Origin: an uncultured Robinsoniella sp.
GTDB taxonomy: Bacteria > Bacillota > Clostridia > Lachnospirales > Lachnospiraceae
Assembly: GCA_900539655.1 (NCBI GenBank)
Contig: UQCR01000124.1
Coordinates: forward strand, 1 to 19,048
Direction: 5' to 3'
Length of the DNA stretch: 19,048 nt
Shown here: positions 1-6,437 of the stretch, one piece after another
Layout: each line of letters starts with the position of its first letter
Numbering within the stretch: the first letter of the stretch is position 1
Notes under the pieces: model-generated
Told to the model about the DNA's origin: nothing
The model's database searches: none
The model's input: the letters and a program-made list of their open reading frames with translations, nothing else
Program-made: the position numbers and the translations under genes

Positions 1-81
1 AGGAATGCCTTTTGAACCGATGATAAATACATGCTGCACTTTTTTCATATTTTTATTATCATTCGTAAATTTTTGATTCAT
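1..81 (-). CDS. Glycosyltransferase, DUF1972 / rhamnosyltransferase type (partial, N-terminus only)
   Basis: Only the first 27 codons are in the window; the gene runs off the left edge. The frame opens at ATG (81-79) and reads on without a stop. It contains the stretch KKVQHVFIIGSKGIP. From family knowledge, this hydrophobic strand followed by GSKGIP is the opening of DUF1972-type glycosyltransferases, which normally continue with a YGGFE-like segment and add a sugar, often rhamnose, to a lipid-linked exopolysaccharide unit. It lies 50 bp downstream of the sugar-phosphate transferase on the same strand, as expected for the next gene of a polysaccharide operon. The start is uncertain: no strong RBS is visible, and an internal Met at codon 12 is an alternative. 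Confidence 0.72.
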   Translation of the reverse strand, partial: MNQKFTNDNKNMKKVQHVFIIGSKGIP

Positions 82-131
82 CTCGTGTTTTCATCTCCAT
101 TTCCTATTCATGTAATCAGAAATCCTTCCTT

Positions 132-1556
132 TCAGGAAGAACCTTCCCTTTTTAAAACCACCCATACAGTTTTCAGAAGGATTTTGATATCCAAAAAAAT
201 GGACCAGTCCATGATATAGCTCACATCCAGCTTGACTATATCTTCAAAATTTGTGATGTTGCTTCTTCCGCTTACCTGCCATAATCCTGTGATTCCCGGT
301 TTGATGGCAATTCTTTTTCTATGATGAAACTGATACTTTTCCCATTCATCCAGTGTGGGCGGCCTTGTACCGACAAGGCTCATTTCGCCTTTTAATACAT
401 TCCAGAACTGGGGCAGCTCATCGATGGATGATTTCCTGATAAAATTTCCGATGCCTTTGATAATTCTGGGATCATTGTCCATCTTGAACATCAGTCCGTC
501 TTCTATATTATTTTGCTCCATCAGTTCTTTTTTTCTTTTTTCCGCATCCAGATACATAGACCTAAATTTATAGATCTGAAAACGACGCCCGTTTTTTCCA
601 ATCCTTACCTGGGAAAAAAACACCGGCCCGGGTGATTTGATATAGATCAGCGGTCCTACAACAAGTCCAATTGCAAGAGTCATCAGACAGCCCACCAGCC
701 CGCCGCAGACATCCAGTAAACGTTTCCAGAACAGCTGTCCGGTTGTTACCAGATTCACAGAACTGGACAGAACAGTATAGCCCACAAGATTTTCCACTAA
801 CTGGTTTGTTTTTAATTCCGGTATGTGGATTAAATTAATATGTACTGTGATTCCCATCTCCGTACAGCCATCAATAAGAGGCTTATAATAAGAATCTACT
901 TCAGGCAGTGAAAAAAACACTTCATCAATGCATTCATTTTTCATATACTCCAATGCATTGCTGCGGTCAGCAAGAACCGGAACTCCCAGAATCTTCTGCC
1001 CTCGCTGGTCTTCATCCATAACGATGACACCCATGATGCAAAAGTTCCCAAAACTACGGGTTTGAAAATCCAGGATAATTTTTGTGACACTTTTTTTATC
1101 CGTGATCAGCACCAGATTTCTTTTTTCCTGGCTCACTAAAAATTTACTTCCACTTTTCAAACTCTTCTTCCTGATACATCGGAAAATGAAACTAAATATC
1201 GTAAAGAATACCCACATGGTCACATAAACGGACCGTGAGTATACATCCATAGTTTTTGCCAGATACAGATACAGCAAAAAGCAAATCATCACGCAGGAAG
1301 TGTGATGCAGCGTTTCCTTTGCTTCCTTCCCAATACTTCTCTTTAAAATATCCTGGTAACTCCCGAAAGCCAGCGCAATCAATCCATCGATGAAGATGAA
1401 AATAACGCTCCATCCCAGATAAATGTCCCTCAAGTAAAATGTTTGAATACCATATCTGATTATGAAGGCAATCATTAAAGCCGCTTCCACGCATATCAAA
1501 TCAATAATTATAAAATCAAGGTGTTTCATCCAATTATTTAAATTTTTCTGGTACAT
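132..1556 (-). CDS. Exopolysaccharide/capsule initiating sugar-1-phosphate transferase (WcaJ/WbaP/CpsE type)
   Basis: This 474-residue membrane protein should transfer a hexose-1-phosphate from a nucleotide sugar to undecaprenyl phosphate, the first membrane step of capsule or exopolysaccharide repeat-unit synthesis. The N-terminal ~110 residues hold several membrane helices. A Rossmann-like middle region (about 140-255) is typical of the long members of the family. The C-terminal catalytic domain has a further helix after WKRLLDV and the family signatures SPGPVFFSQVRIGKNGRRF, YKFRSM, DELPQFWNVLKGEMSLVGTRPP and KPGITGLWQVSGR. The length is normal for the polyisoprenyl-phosphate hexose-1-phosphate transferase family. 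It follows the helicase-associated-domain gene by 31 bp and precedes the DUF1972 glycosyltransferase, so the three probably share a transcript. The sugar specificity cannot be read from the sequence. The RBS before ATG 1556 is weak (AAAAGAG). Confidence 0.93.
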   Translation of the reverse strand: MYQKNLNNWMKHLDFIIIDLICVEAALMIAFIIRYGIQTFYLRDIYLGWSVIFIFIDGLIALAFGSYQDILKRSIGKEAKETLHHTSCVMICFLLYLYLAKTMDVYSRSVYVTMWVFFTIFSFIFRCIRKKSLKSGSKFLVSQEKRNLVLITDKKSVTKIILDFQTRSFGNFCIMGVIVMDEDQRGQKILGVPVLADRSNALEYMKNECIDEVFFSLPEVDSYYKPLIDGCTEMGITVHINLIHIPELKTNQLVENLVGYTVLSSSVNLVTTGQLFWKRLLDVCGGLVGCLMTLAIGLVVGPLIYIKSPGPVFFSQVRIGKNGRRFQIYKFRSMYLDAEKRKKELMEQNNIEDGLMFKMDNDPRIIKGIGNFIRKSSIDELPQFWNVLKGEMSLVGTRPPTLDEWEKYQFHHRKRIAIKPGITGLWQVSGRSNITNFEDIVKLDVSYIMDWSIFLDIKILLKTVWVVLKREGSS

Positions 1557-1587
1557 AATAAACTCTTTTTCTACCTTATTTTTGTAT

Positions 1588-2307
1588 TTAACTGCTTTTT
1601 TCCATCATTGTATTTTTTTCCAGATGCCTGGTGCTGCGGATTCCCCACAGCATTCCAATCTGATTTAATTTACTGACTTCACATTCCTCCAGATTATTTT
1701 TTCTGGTGCCTCTGTATTTTTCCCGTTGTACATTGATCCATATGCCTAATTTGTATCCGGACTCCGTTATATAATTAAAAGGTACTTCCAGATTCCCATA
1801 GGTCTCATAATAGCTGCTGGCCTGCTCATACCATTCATCCCATTCTCTTCTTTTGCGCATCTCCCAGTTAATACCCAGCCGCTCAAGTTTTTCTGCTTCC
1901 TCCGGCTTGAGCTTGTTTTGCTTATAGCGTTTTCTCTGGTAGCTGATCCATTCGCCCAATGGCAGGTGCCGCACCATATATCCCTTTGGAATATCAATAT
2001 TTTTGTACTGATCGTAATACTCCACACAGTACTGATACCAAATCTCCCATTGCGTACGTATGCCCAGTGTCCATTCCATTTCAATCTGATTCAGCAGATA
2101 AATTCTCCTGCTGTCAATCCGATAGACACCTTTATCATGGTAAGCCGCTCTCTGCCGTTCTATCCACCTGCCAAGCAATAAATTATTGTTTGTTCTGTAT
2201 TTAGCCGGTATTCTCAGGTTATGATTTTCCTCATAATATTCCTTTGCCAGTTCATACCATACGTCCCATTCAAGGCGTGTATACTGGCGCTTACTCGTCT
2301 TGTTCAT
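1588..2307 (-). CDS. Helicase-associated (HA) domain repeat protein without a helicase
   Basis: The protein is made almost wholly of three tandem repeats of about 68-70 residues. Each has the pattern W..WY..a..YY..y.nl.iP..y.....LG.WI..QR..Y, then a loop and a L..iG..W end (for example EWDEWYEQASSYYETYGNLE). This is the helicase-associated domain (Pfam HA type), usually found in several copies at the C-terminus of superfamily II helicases and thought to bind nucleic acid. No DEAD-box or Walker motif is present. It is the first gene downstream of the invertible segment and precedes the sugar transferase by 31 bp, so it is probably the first gene of the phase-variable operon; a regulatory or antitermination role is only a guess. 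I chose ATG 2307. A GTG at 2325 would add six residues, but its SD-like GAAAGG lies too close. Confidence 0.8.
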   Translation of the reverse strand: MNKTSKRQYTRLEWDVWYELAKEYYEENHNLRIPAKYRTNNNLLLGRWIERQRAAYHDKGVYRIDSRRIYLLNQIEMEWTLGIRTQWEIWYQYCVEYYDQYKNIDIPKGYMVRHLPLGEWISYQRKRYKQNKLKPEEAEKLERLGINWEMRKRREWDEWYEQASSYYETYGNLEVPFNYITESGYKLGIWINVQREKYRGTRKNNLEECEVSKLNQIGMLWGIRSTRHLEKNTMMEKSS

Positions 2308-2383
2308 CTTTATTATCTTCTGCACCCTTTCTTAACTGTACATGTAACATAATATTTATGCTGTTTTCTTTACAATCCGTATA

Positions 2384-2404
2384 ACATAATTACAATTATG
2401 TAGT
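2384..2404 (+). repeat. Left inverted repeat of the switch (IRL)
   Basis: These 21 bases are the exact reverse complement of 2660-2680; the match stops at both ends with mismatches. The copy has internal dyad symmetry: arms ACATAATT (2384-2391) and AATTATGT (2394-2401) around AC. Two inverted half-sites around a short core are what a tyrosine recombinase crossover site looks like. Confidence 0.85.
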
Positions 2405-2586
2405 TGAAAAACCGGATATTAACGGATTTTCCTTGATTTATAAATAATTCGTGATGTATATCTGGTTAATTGGAAAAATTTAAGATATTAAAAGAAAAGT
2501 CTTTTACAATTTTTTTTGAAAAAGACTTATTTGAATGTTTAAATTTAAGATTCATGTTGAAAATAGATTTTTTTTCTATTATGTAT

Positions 2587-2615
2587 TTGCATTTTTATTA
2601 AAATAGTGCTAATAT
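2587..2615 (+). promoter_or_regulatory. Promoter inside the invertible segment, pointing right (OFF for the polysaccharide genes)
   Basis: TTGCAT (2587-2592), a 17-bp spacer and TAATAT (2610-2615) form the best sigma-A-like promoter in the segment. As drawn it fires towards the recombinase 3' end, antisense to that gene. Inverting the segment would place its -10 near 2449-2454, reading left into the helicase-associated-domain and sugar transferase genes. Leftward candidates in the present orientation are poorer, for example a TTGTAA at 2509-2504 with no good -10 at the right distance. Confidence 0.55.
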
Positions 2616-2659
2616 AAAACCAATCATAAAAATAGTCATGTATTTTACAAATGTCTGAT

Positions 2660-2680
2660 ACTACATAATTGTAATTATGT
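2660..2680 (-). repeat. Right inverted repeat of the switch (IRR)
   Basis: Inverted partner of 2384-2404. Here the internal palindrome is longer: CTACATAATT (2661-2670) and AATTATGTAG (2673-2682) are perfect 10-base arms around GT. It ends 12 bp short of the recombinase stop codon, so recombinase and site sit side by side. Confidence 0.85.
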
Positions 2681-2692
2681 AGTTATTATTAT

Positions 2693-3550
2693 CTATAGAA
2701 TTAGTCCCAGTTTATCAATATCTCTTTGATGTTCATACCCCGATGTCATAATATAGATTCGCGTAGTATTGATGCTGCTATGCCCAAGTACATCCGCTAA
2801 TTTCGCAATATCCTTTTTTAATTCATAAAAGCATCTGGCAAACAGTTTTCTCAGATTATGAGGAAATACCTTGTCTTTGGACACTCCAGCCTTTTGGCAC
2901 AGCTTCTTCATTTCCGCCCAGATGTTGCTCCGATTTAAAGACTTGCCGCCCTTTGTGATAAAAATTTCTCCTTTTTTTATCCCTTGCTTCTTAGAAAAAA
3001 GAATTAATACTTTTTTCAACTTTTTAGGAAGCAAAATGATTCTGGTCTTATTCTTACTGGATACCGTAATTTCTCCCAGCTTAATCTGCTCGATCTTAAA
3101 ATATTTAAGTTCTGAAATCCGGATACCCGTGGATGCTATCGTCTGCAGAATGATATACATTCTCTCATTATTATTAGCCTTTGCCGTATTCAGAAGCCGA
3201 ATATATTCTTCTTTATTCAGTTCTTTTTCAGCGGAACGGAATGGCTTTTTCTGAACCCTCAGCTGCTTTACACAGATGTCATTTAAACCATAGAACTGCA
3301 AAAACCGATTCAATGCAGCTAACATGGAATTAACGCTGGTCACAGCAAAATGGCTTTTCAGATACTTCTTGTACGCTATGACAATTTCTTTTCCAATCTC
3401 ATTCCCCGATAAAAATACCTGGAATCTTCTGATATCCCGAATATACTTTTGTATGGTCAAATCACTTTTTTCTTCTTTTTGCAACTGATTCTGAAATCCT
3501 GTAATAATGTCTTCCGAAATTTTATATTGTTTCTTCTTGTCTGGTATCAT
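2693..3550 (-). CDS. Tyrosine recombinase (XerC/D-like), probable DNA invertase of the adjacent switch
   Basis: This 285-residue protein cuts and rejoins DNA through a tyrosine nucleophile. Residues ~10-95 form an N-terminal SAM-like core-binding domain (TIQKYIRDIRRFQVFL). Residues ~110-285 are the catalytic domain, with Arg144 (STGIRISEL), Lys166 or Lys168 in the beta-hairpin (SSKNKTR), His231 and Arg234 (HNLRKLF), His257 (LGHSS) and Tyr266 (TTRIYI), so the active site is complete. The length matches Xer and capsule-switch invertases rather than phage integrases with an arm-binding domain. AGGGAGA precedes ATG 3550 at good distance. The gene ends 12 bp from the right inverted repeat. A weak promoter may lie at TTGAAG (3620-3615) with TATATC (3596-3591). 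It might also act on distant sites. Confidence 0.93.
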   Translation of the reverse strand: MIPDKKKQYKISEDIITGFQNQLQKEEKSDLTIQKYIRDIRRFQVFLSGNEIGKEIVIAYKKYLKSHFAVTSVNSMLAALNRFLQFYGLNDICVKQLRVQKKPFRSAEKELNKEEYIRLLNTAKANNNERMYIILQTIASTGIRISELKYFKIEQIKLGEITVSSKNKTRIILLPKKLKKVLILFSKKQGIKKGEIFITKGGKSLNRSNIWAEMKKLCQKAGVSKDKVFPHNLRKLFARCFYELKKDIAKLADVLGHSSINTTRIYIMTSGYEHQRDIDKLGLIL

Positions 3551-3896
3551 ATCTTTTCTCCCTAAAATGTATGCTGGATTATCTGATTCTGATATATCTT
3601 TATCTGTCTATTATCTTCAAGATCATTCATTATTATGAGGTATTTTAAAAAATAAAAAACTGTGTCAGCTTAAACATAAAAGCTTACACAGTTCAATCGT
3701 TTAAAATATAGCAAAACATCATAATCTTATAAACCGGATTTTAAAATATCTCTTTTATCAACTTGAAGATTCCCCAAGAAAAAAGTGTTTCCCCTAAACG
3801 ATTATAGCACAGGCAGTACATCAATTTATCCATAATTTACCTTATTTCCCCTCATGGACTGCCAGGCATACCCTAAATTCCTTAAATTCTGGACAG
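3551..3896. other. Intergenic region between the recombinase and the response regulator
   Basis: No gene was found in these 346 bases. It contains the leftward terminator at 3645-3693 and a weak recombinase promoter. A short imperfect hairpin (GACTGCCAG near 3858 with CTGGACAGTC ending near 3898) abuts the response regulator stop codon and has no T-run in the direction of that gene. The remainder is AT-rich without recognisable structure. Confidence 0.5.
3645..3693 (-). terminator. Rho-independent terminator, leftward
   Basis: AACTGTGTCAGCTT (3658-3671) pairs with AAGCTTACACAGTT (3680-3693), 13 of 14 positions, with an 8-base loop. On the minus strand the stem is followed by TTTTTTATTTTTT. 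It ends leftward transcription from the response regulator region and so isolates the recombinase gene as its own unit. Confidence 0.85.
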
Positions 3897-4640
3897 TCAA
3901 AAAAAATCTTTCACCTGCGTTCCTTTAAATAAAAACCCCATATAATTTTTTCTGGCATTCTGATATGTACGTGTAATGCGCAATTCTTTTTTATTCATCA
4001 TTGTAAATCCCTTCCTGGAAATTTTATTAACATATGACATATTCACGATTATAGAGGAGGATACCTTCGTGAAACGGAAATCCTTCAGCAGCTCCTGTGT
4101 TTTCAGACTGAATGACTCCCTGAAACTAACACTGTTAATTATCTCCCCATTCTTAAGATAATAGGACAAATAATGATAATGATATTCCACATAGATAATC
4201 GCATTCTTACTGACAGTGACCGTGCCATTGCTGGTTTTCACATAGACACAGGTATTTATCTGCCAGTTGCGTTCTAATGCCTTCTGCAATACCTGTTCCA
4301 GTTCTTCATATTTCACAGGTTTTAACAAATAATAAAAGGCGTATACGGAATAAGACTGCACAGCATATTCCGCAGTAGCTGACAGATAAATAATAACTGC
4401 CTGCTCGTCATTCTTCCTTATTATCCTGCCTATCTCAATACCATTTTTATCCGGCATAATTATATTTATCAGGTAAATATCATAGTTTTTCTCCAATATT
4501 GCATTCAATAGACTATTAGCGGACTGAAAAGCAGTAATTGAAGTTTGTATTTCAGGATATATTTTTACAATCTGCTGTACACTGGAATACAACTGCTGTA
4601 ATTCTTTTTCTTCATCATCGCAGACAGCAATCTTAATCAT
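3897..4640 (-). CDS. LytTR-family response regulator with a substituted phospho-acceptor (AgrA/LytR-like)
   Basis: A 247-residue transcription regulator with an N-terminal receiver domain (1-~120) and a C-terminal LytTR DNA-binding domain (~140-245, with VSSSIIVNMSYVNKI and ITRTY). The receiver keeps the acidic pair Asp8-Asp9, Ser87 at the switch Thr/Ser position and Lys108 (LLKPV). However, the residue that should be the phosphorylated Asp is Asn59 (YLINIIMPDKNG, codon AAT). It may therefore act without phosphorylation or be constitutively in one state. No histidine kinase is adjacent. I start at ATG 4640 because GGGAGGA stands 6 bp before it; the frame extends 16 codons further up without an RBS. 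A consensus promoter lies at 4700-4728. Its position upstream of the switch and polysaccharide genes invites a link, but none is shown. Confidence 0.88.
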   Translation of the reverse strand: MIKIAVCDDEEKELQQLYSSVQQIVKIYPEIQTSITAFQSANSLLNAILEKNYDIYLINIIMPDKNGIEIGRIIRKNDEQAVIIYLSATAEYAVQSYSVYAFYYLLKPVKYEELEQVLQKALERNWQINTCVYVKTSNGTVTVSKNAIIYVEYHYHYLSYYLKNGEIINSVSFRESFSLKTQELLKDFRFTKVSSSIIVNMSYVNKISRKGFTMMNKKELRITRTYQNARKNYMGFLFKGTQVKDFF

Positions 4641-4699
4641 ATTTATTCCTCCCAGGGTGTCATAACTAAAGTAAAAGAACTGACACAAGCTCTAAAACG

Positions 4700-4728
4700 A
4701 TTGTAACGTCAGGAAATCAGGATGTCAA
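4700..4728 (-). promoter_or_regulatory. Sigma-A promoter of the LytTR regulator gene
   Basis: On the minus strand TTGACA (4728-4723), a 17-bp spacer and TACAAT (4705-4700) lie about 60 bp before the chosen ATG. This supports the shorter start and an independent transcript. Confidence 0.75.
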
Positions 4729-4799
4729 ATAAAGAGTAAAATCTTGAATTTTTCTTGAAACTTATAAGGTTACTATTTATTAGTATGAGATGCTGCCAA

Positions 4800-4842
4800 A
4801 TGAAAAGAGAAGCCATCAGGATTTTAAACATTCCTAATGGCT
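4800..4842 (-). terminator. Rho-independent terminator after the GGDEF gene
   Basis: On the minus strand AGCCATTAGGA (4842-4832) pairs with TCCTGATGGCT (4821-4811) through 11 positions including one G-U pair. The loop has 10 bases and the stem is followed by TCTCTTTTC. It is 11 bp past the GGDEF stop codon and separates that gene from the LytTR regulator. Confidence 0.7.
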
Positions 4843-4853
4843 GTATGCTATGA

Positions 4854-6221
4854 TTAATCTGACAGGTCTGCTTCACATGCTGCTGCATGTTCTCCTATTG
4901 ATACCCTATATTCATGCATAGATGGGTTATACACGGCATATCCGCTTTTACCGGTATTTTTCACATGATAGAGTGCCTGATCAGCATGTCGGAAGAGACT
5001 GTAAAAATCCCTGCCGTCTCTGGGATAAAATGCAATCCCGATACTACAGCTCAAATGAATATCATGGCCCTCGGGACGAATCTCCTGCATACCGGTTATA
5101 ATTTTATCCACTAGTTCCGCTGCCAATTGATCGGATACTCCCGGCAGGAATGCCAGAAATTCATCTCCCCCGACCCTGCCTAACACATCAGTAAAACGAA
5201 ATTTGTTTTTCATCATGGATGCAATCTCTGTCAATGCCTTATCTCCGCACAAATGTCCATACTGATCATTGATAAACTTAAAATTATCCACATCGATCAG
5301 AAATAACGCGCCCTTTTCGCAATCCTTCCACTCCAGATACTCTTCCATTTTCTTCTGGGAGACTGCCTTATTAAGAAGCCCCGTCAGACAGTCATTCTGT
5401 GCCCTGATAATAAGTTCCTGCCGTCTCTTTTTTTCTTCCTCAATATCCACGATTACGCCCACCGCCCTTAAAGGCCTTCTGTCATTATCATATTGAGTAG
5501 TTGCCCGGATCCGGCACCAGGTAAACTTTCCTTTTTCATTTCTGATGCGGAATTCAGTTTCAGAATATGGCACGCCTGCCGCTGTATCCGTCATAATAGA
5601 GATAAATGCCATCATATCATCCGGATGAATATTGGGAGACTGGGGAATTCTACTGCTGATGCCTTCCCTGATTGCAGGATAGCCAAACTTCTTACTCCAG
5701 TTGTTAGAAAATGTCAGCGTATCCGCAGCAATATCCCATTCAAATATAATGTCCGTCCCCTGGTCCATAATGACCTGGTGCCGTTCCAGAGACAGGCGAA
5801 GGGCTTCCCGCTGTTTTCTCTGCTCCGTTATGTCCAGCATGACACAATAAAACGTCCTCTTTCCATCTTCACCAACTGCAAGCTTTCCTTTATCCAGTAT
5901 CCAAACCAAACCGCCATCCTTTAGAGGTATCCGATATTCCAGTTCCATATCATTTTTTATTGCCAGCTGGTGATTCATAGATGATAACACAGCTTCTCTG
6001 TCCTCTTTGTATATCATCCTTGCAAATCGATTCTGGAACCGCTCCTCAATATCTTCCCTGCTATATCCAAACATCTTTAGAAAGCTGTCACTCATGCTAA
6101 TTATCGTTAATTCTTCATCATCCATACATTGGTGAAGCCCGCATGGAACATTCTTTGTCAAGGCATACATTTCCCTCGCCTTAGCCCGAAGCTCCTGCAA
6201 TGTTTCCTGTTCAAATTCCAC
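4854..6221 (-). CDS. PAS-PAS-GGDEF diguanylate cyclase
   Basis: This 455-residue protein should make cyclic di-GMP from two GTP. Two PAS sensory domains lie at about 25-135 (FGYSREDIEERF, then WILDKGKL and VMLDITEQRKQ) and 150-265 (FGYPAIRE..., then VGVIVDIEEEKKR). A short linker helix leads to the GGDEF domain (~275-440). GGDEF is intact at 351-355. RFTD at 342-345, five residues upstream, is the RxxD inhibitory I-site, so product feedback is likely. No EAL domain, signal peptide or membrane helix is seen, so it is probably cytosolic and senses a small ligand or redox state through PAS. The start is GTG at 6221 with AAGGAG at proper spacing. Cyclic di-GMP often controls exopolysaccharide and motility; a link to the nearby polysaccharide locus is only contextual. 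Confidence 0.93.
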   Translation of the reverse strand: MEFEQETLQELRAKAREMYALTKNVPCGLHQCMDDEELTIISMSDSFLKMFGYSREDIEERFQNRFARMIYKEDREAVLSSMNHQLAIKNDMELEYRIPLKDGGLVWILDKGKLAVGEDGKRTFYCVMLDITEQRKQREALRLSLERHQVIMDQGTDIIFEWDIAADTLTFSNNWSKKFGYPAIREGISSRIPQSPNIHPDDMMAFISIMTDTAAGVPYSETEFRIRNEKGKFTWCRIRATTQYDNDRRPLRAVGVIVDIEEEKKRRQELIIRAQNDCLTGLLNKAVSQKKMEEYLEWKDCEKGALFLIDVDNFKFINDQYGHLCGDKALTEIASMMKNKFRFTDVLGRVGGDEFLAFLPGVSDQLAAELVDKIITGMQEIRPEGHDIHLSCSIGIAFYPRDGRDFYSLFRHADQALYHVKNTGKSGYAVYNPSMHEYRVSIGEHAAACEADLSD

Positions 6222-6437
6222 TTTTATCTCCTTTCTTCAGCACTCACTCTATTAATCATCATAAGGGAATGCAGAATTATTTATTAGATTTTCATCATAA
6301 ATCCATTATCTTTTCTATTTAAATACTTTTTATCTATTTTATGGTATTTTACTATAAAAATAAACCTTTTGGTAAAAATTCACTTATATGGTATTTAAAT
6401 TCACTTATTCAGCCTGTCAGTTCTGCCATAGAACCTG

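Larger units (their letters stand above)
2384..2680. promoter_or_regulatory. Putative invertible promoter segment (phase-variation switch) bounded by 21-bp inverted repeats
   Basis: A stretch of about 255 bp (2405-2659) is bounded by perfect inverted copies of one 21-bp sequence. A tyrosine recombinase gene ends 12 bp beyond the right copy, and a polysaccharide operon starts about 75 bp beyond the left copy. The segment is very AT-rich, has no gene, and contains one good promoter pointing right. A 9-bp-arm hairpin (2497-2505 with 2520-2528) and a 6-bp-arm hairpin with a T-rich loop (2562-2567 with 2575-2580) lie inside. Invertible promoters in front of capsule loci with an adjacent recombinase are established in Bacteroides and are reported in gut Firmicutes. 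The assignment here rests on layout and repeats; inversion itself is inferred. Confidence 0.8.

Noticed and set aside
2497..2528. Hairpin inside the invertible segment read as a terminator
   Set aside because: The 9-bp AT-rich stem has a 14-base T-rich loop and no T-run after it on either strand, so it is a weak terminator at best.
2693..3550. Phage or conjugative-element integrase with an att site
   Set aside because: There is no tRNA, excisionase or mobility gene nearby and no arm-binding domain; local inverted repeats fit an invertase.
5493..5924. 143-codon frame on the plus strand inside the GGDEF gene
   Set aside because: It is a shadow of the GGDEF gene: it lacks family features and overlaps clear PAS coding sequence on the other strand.
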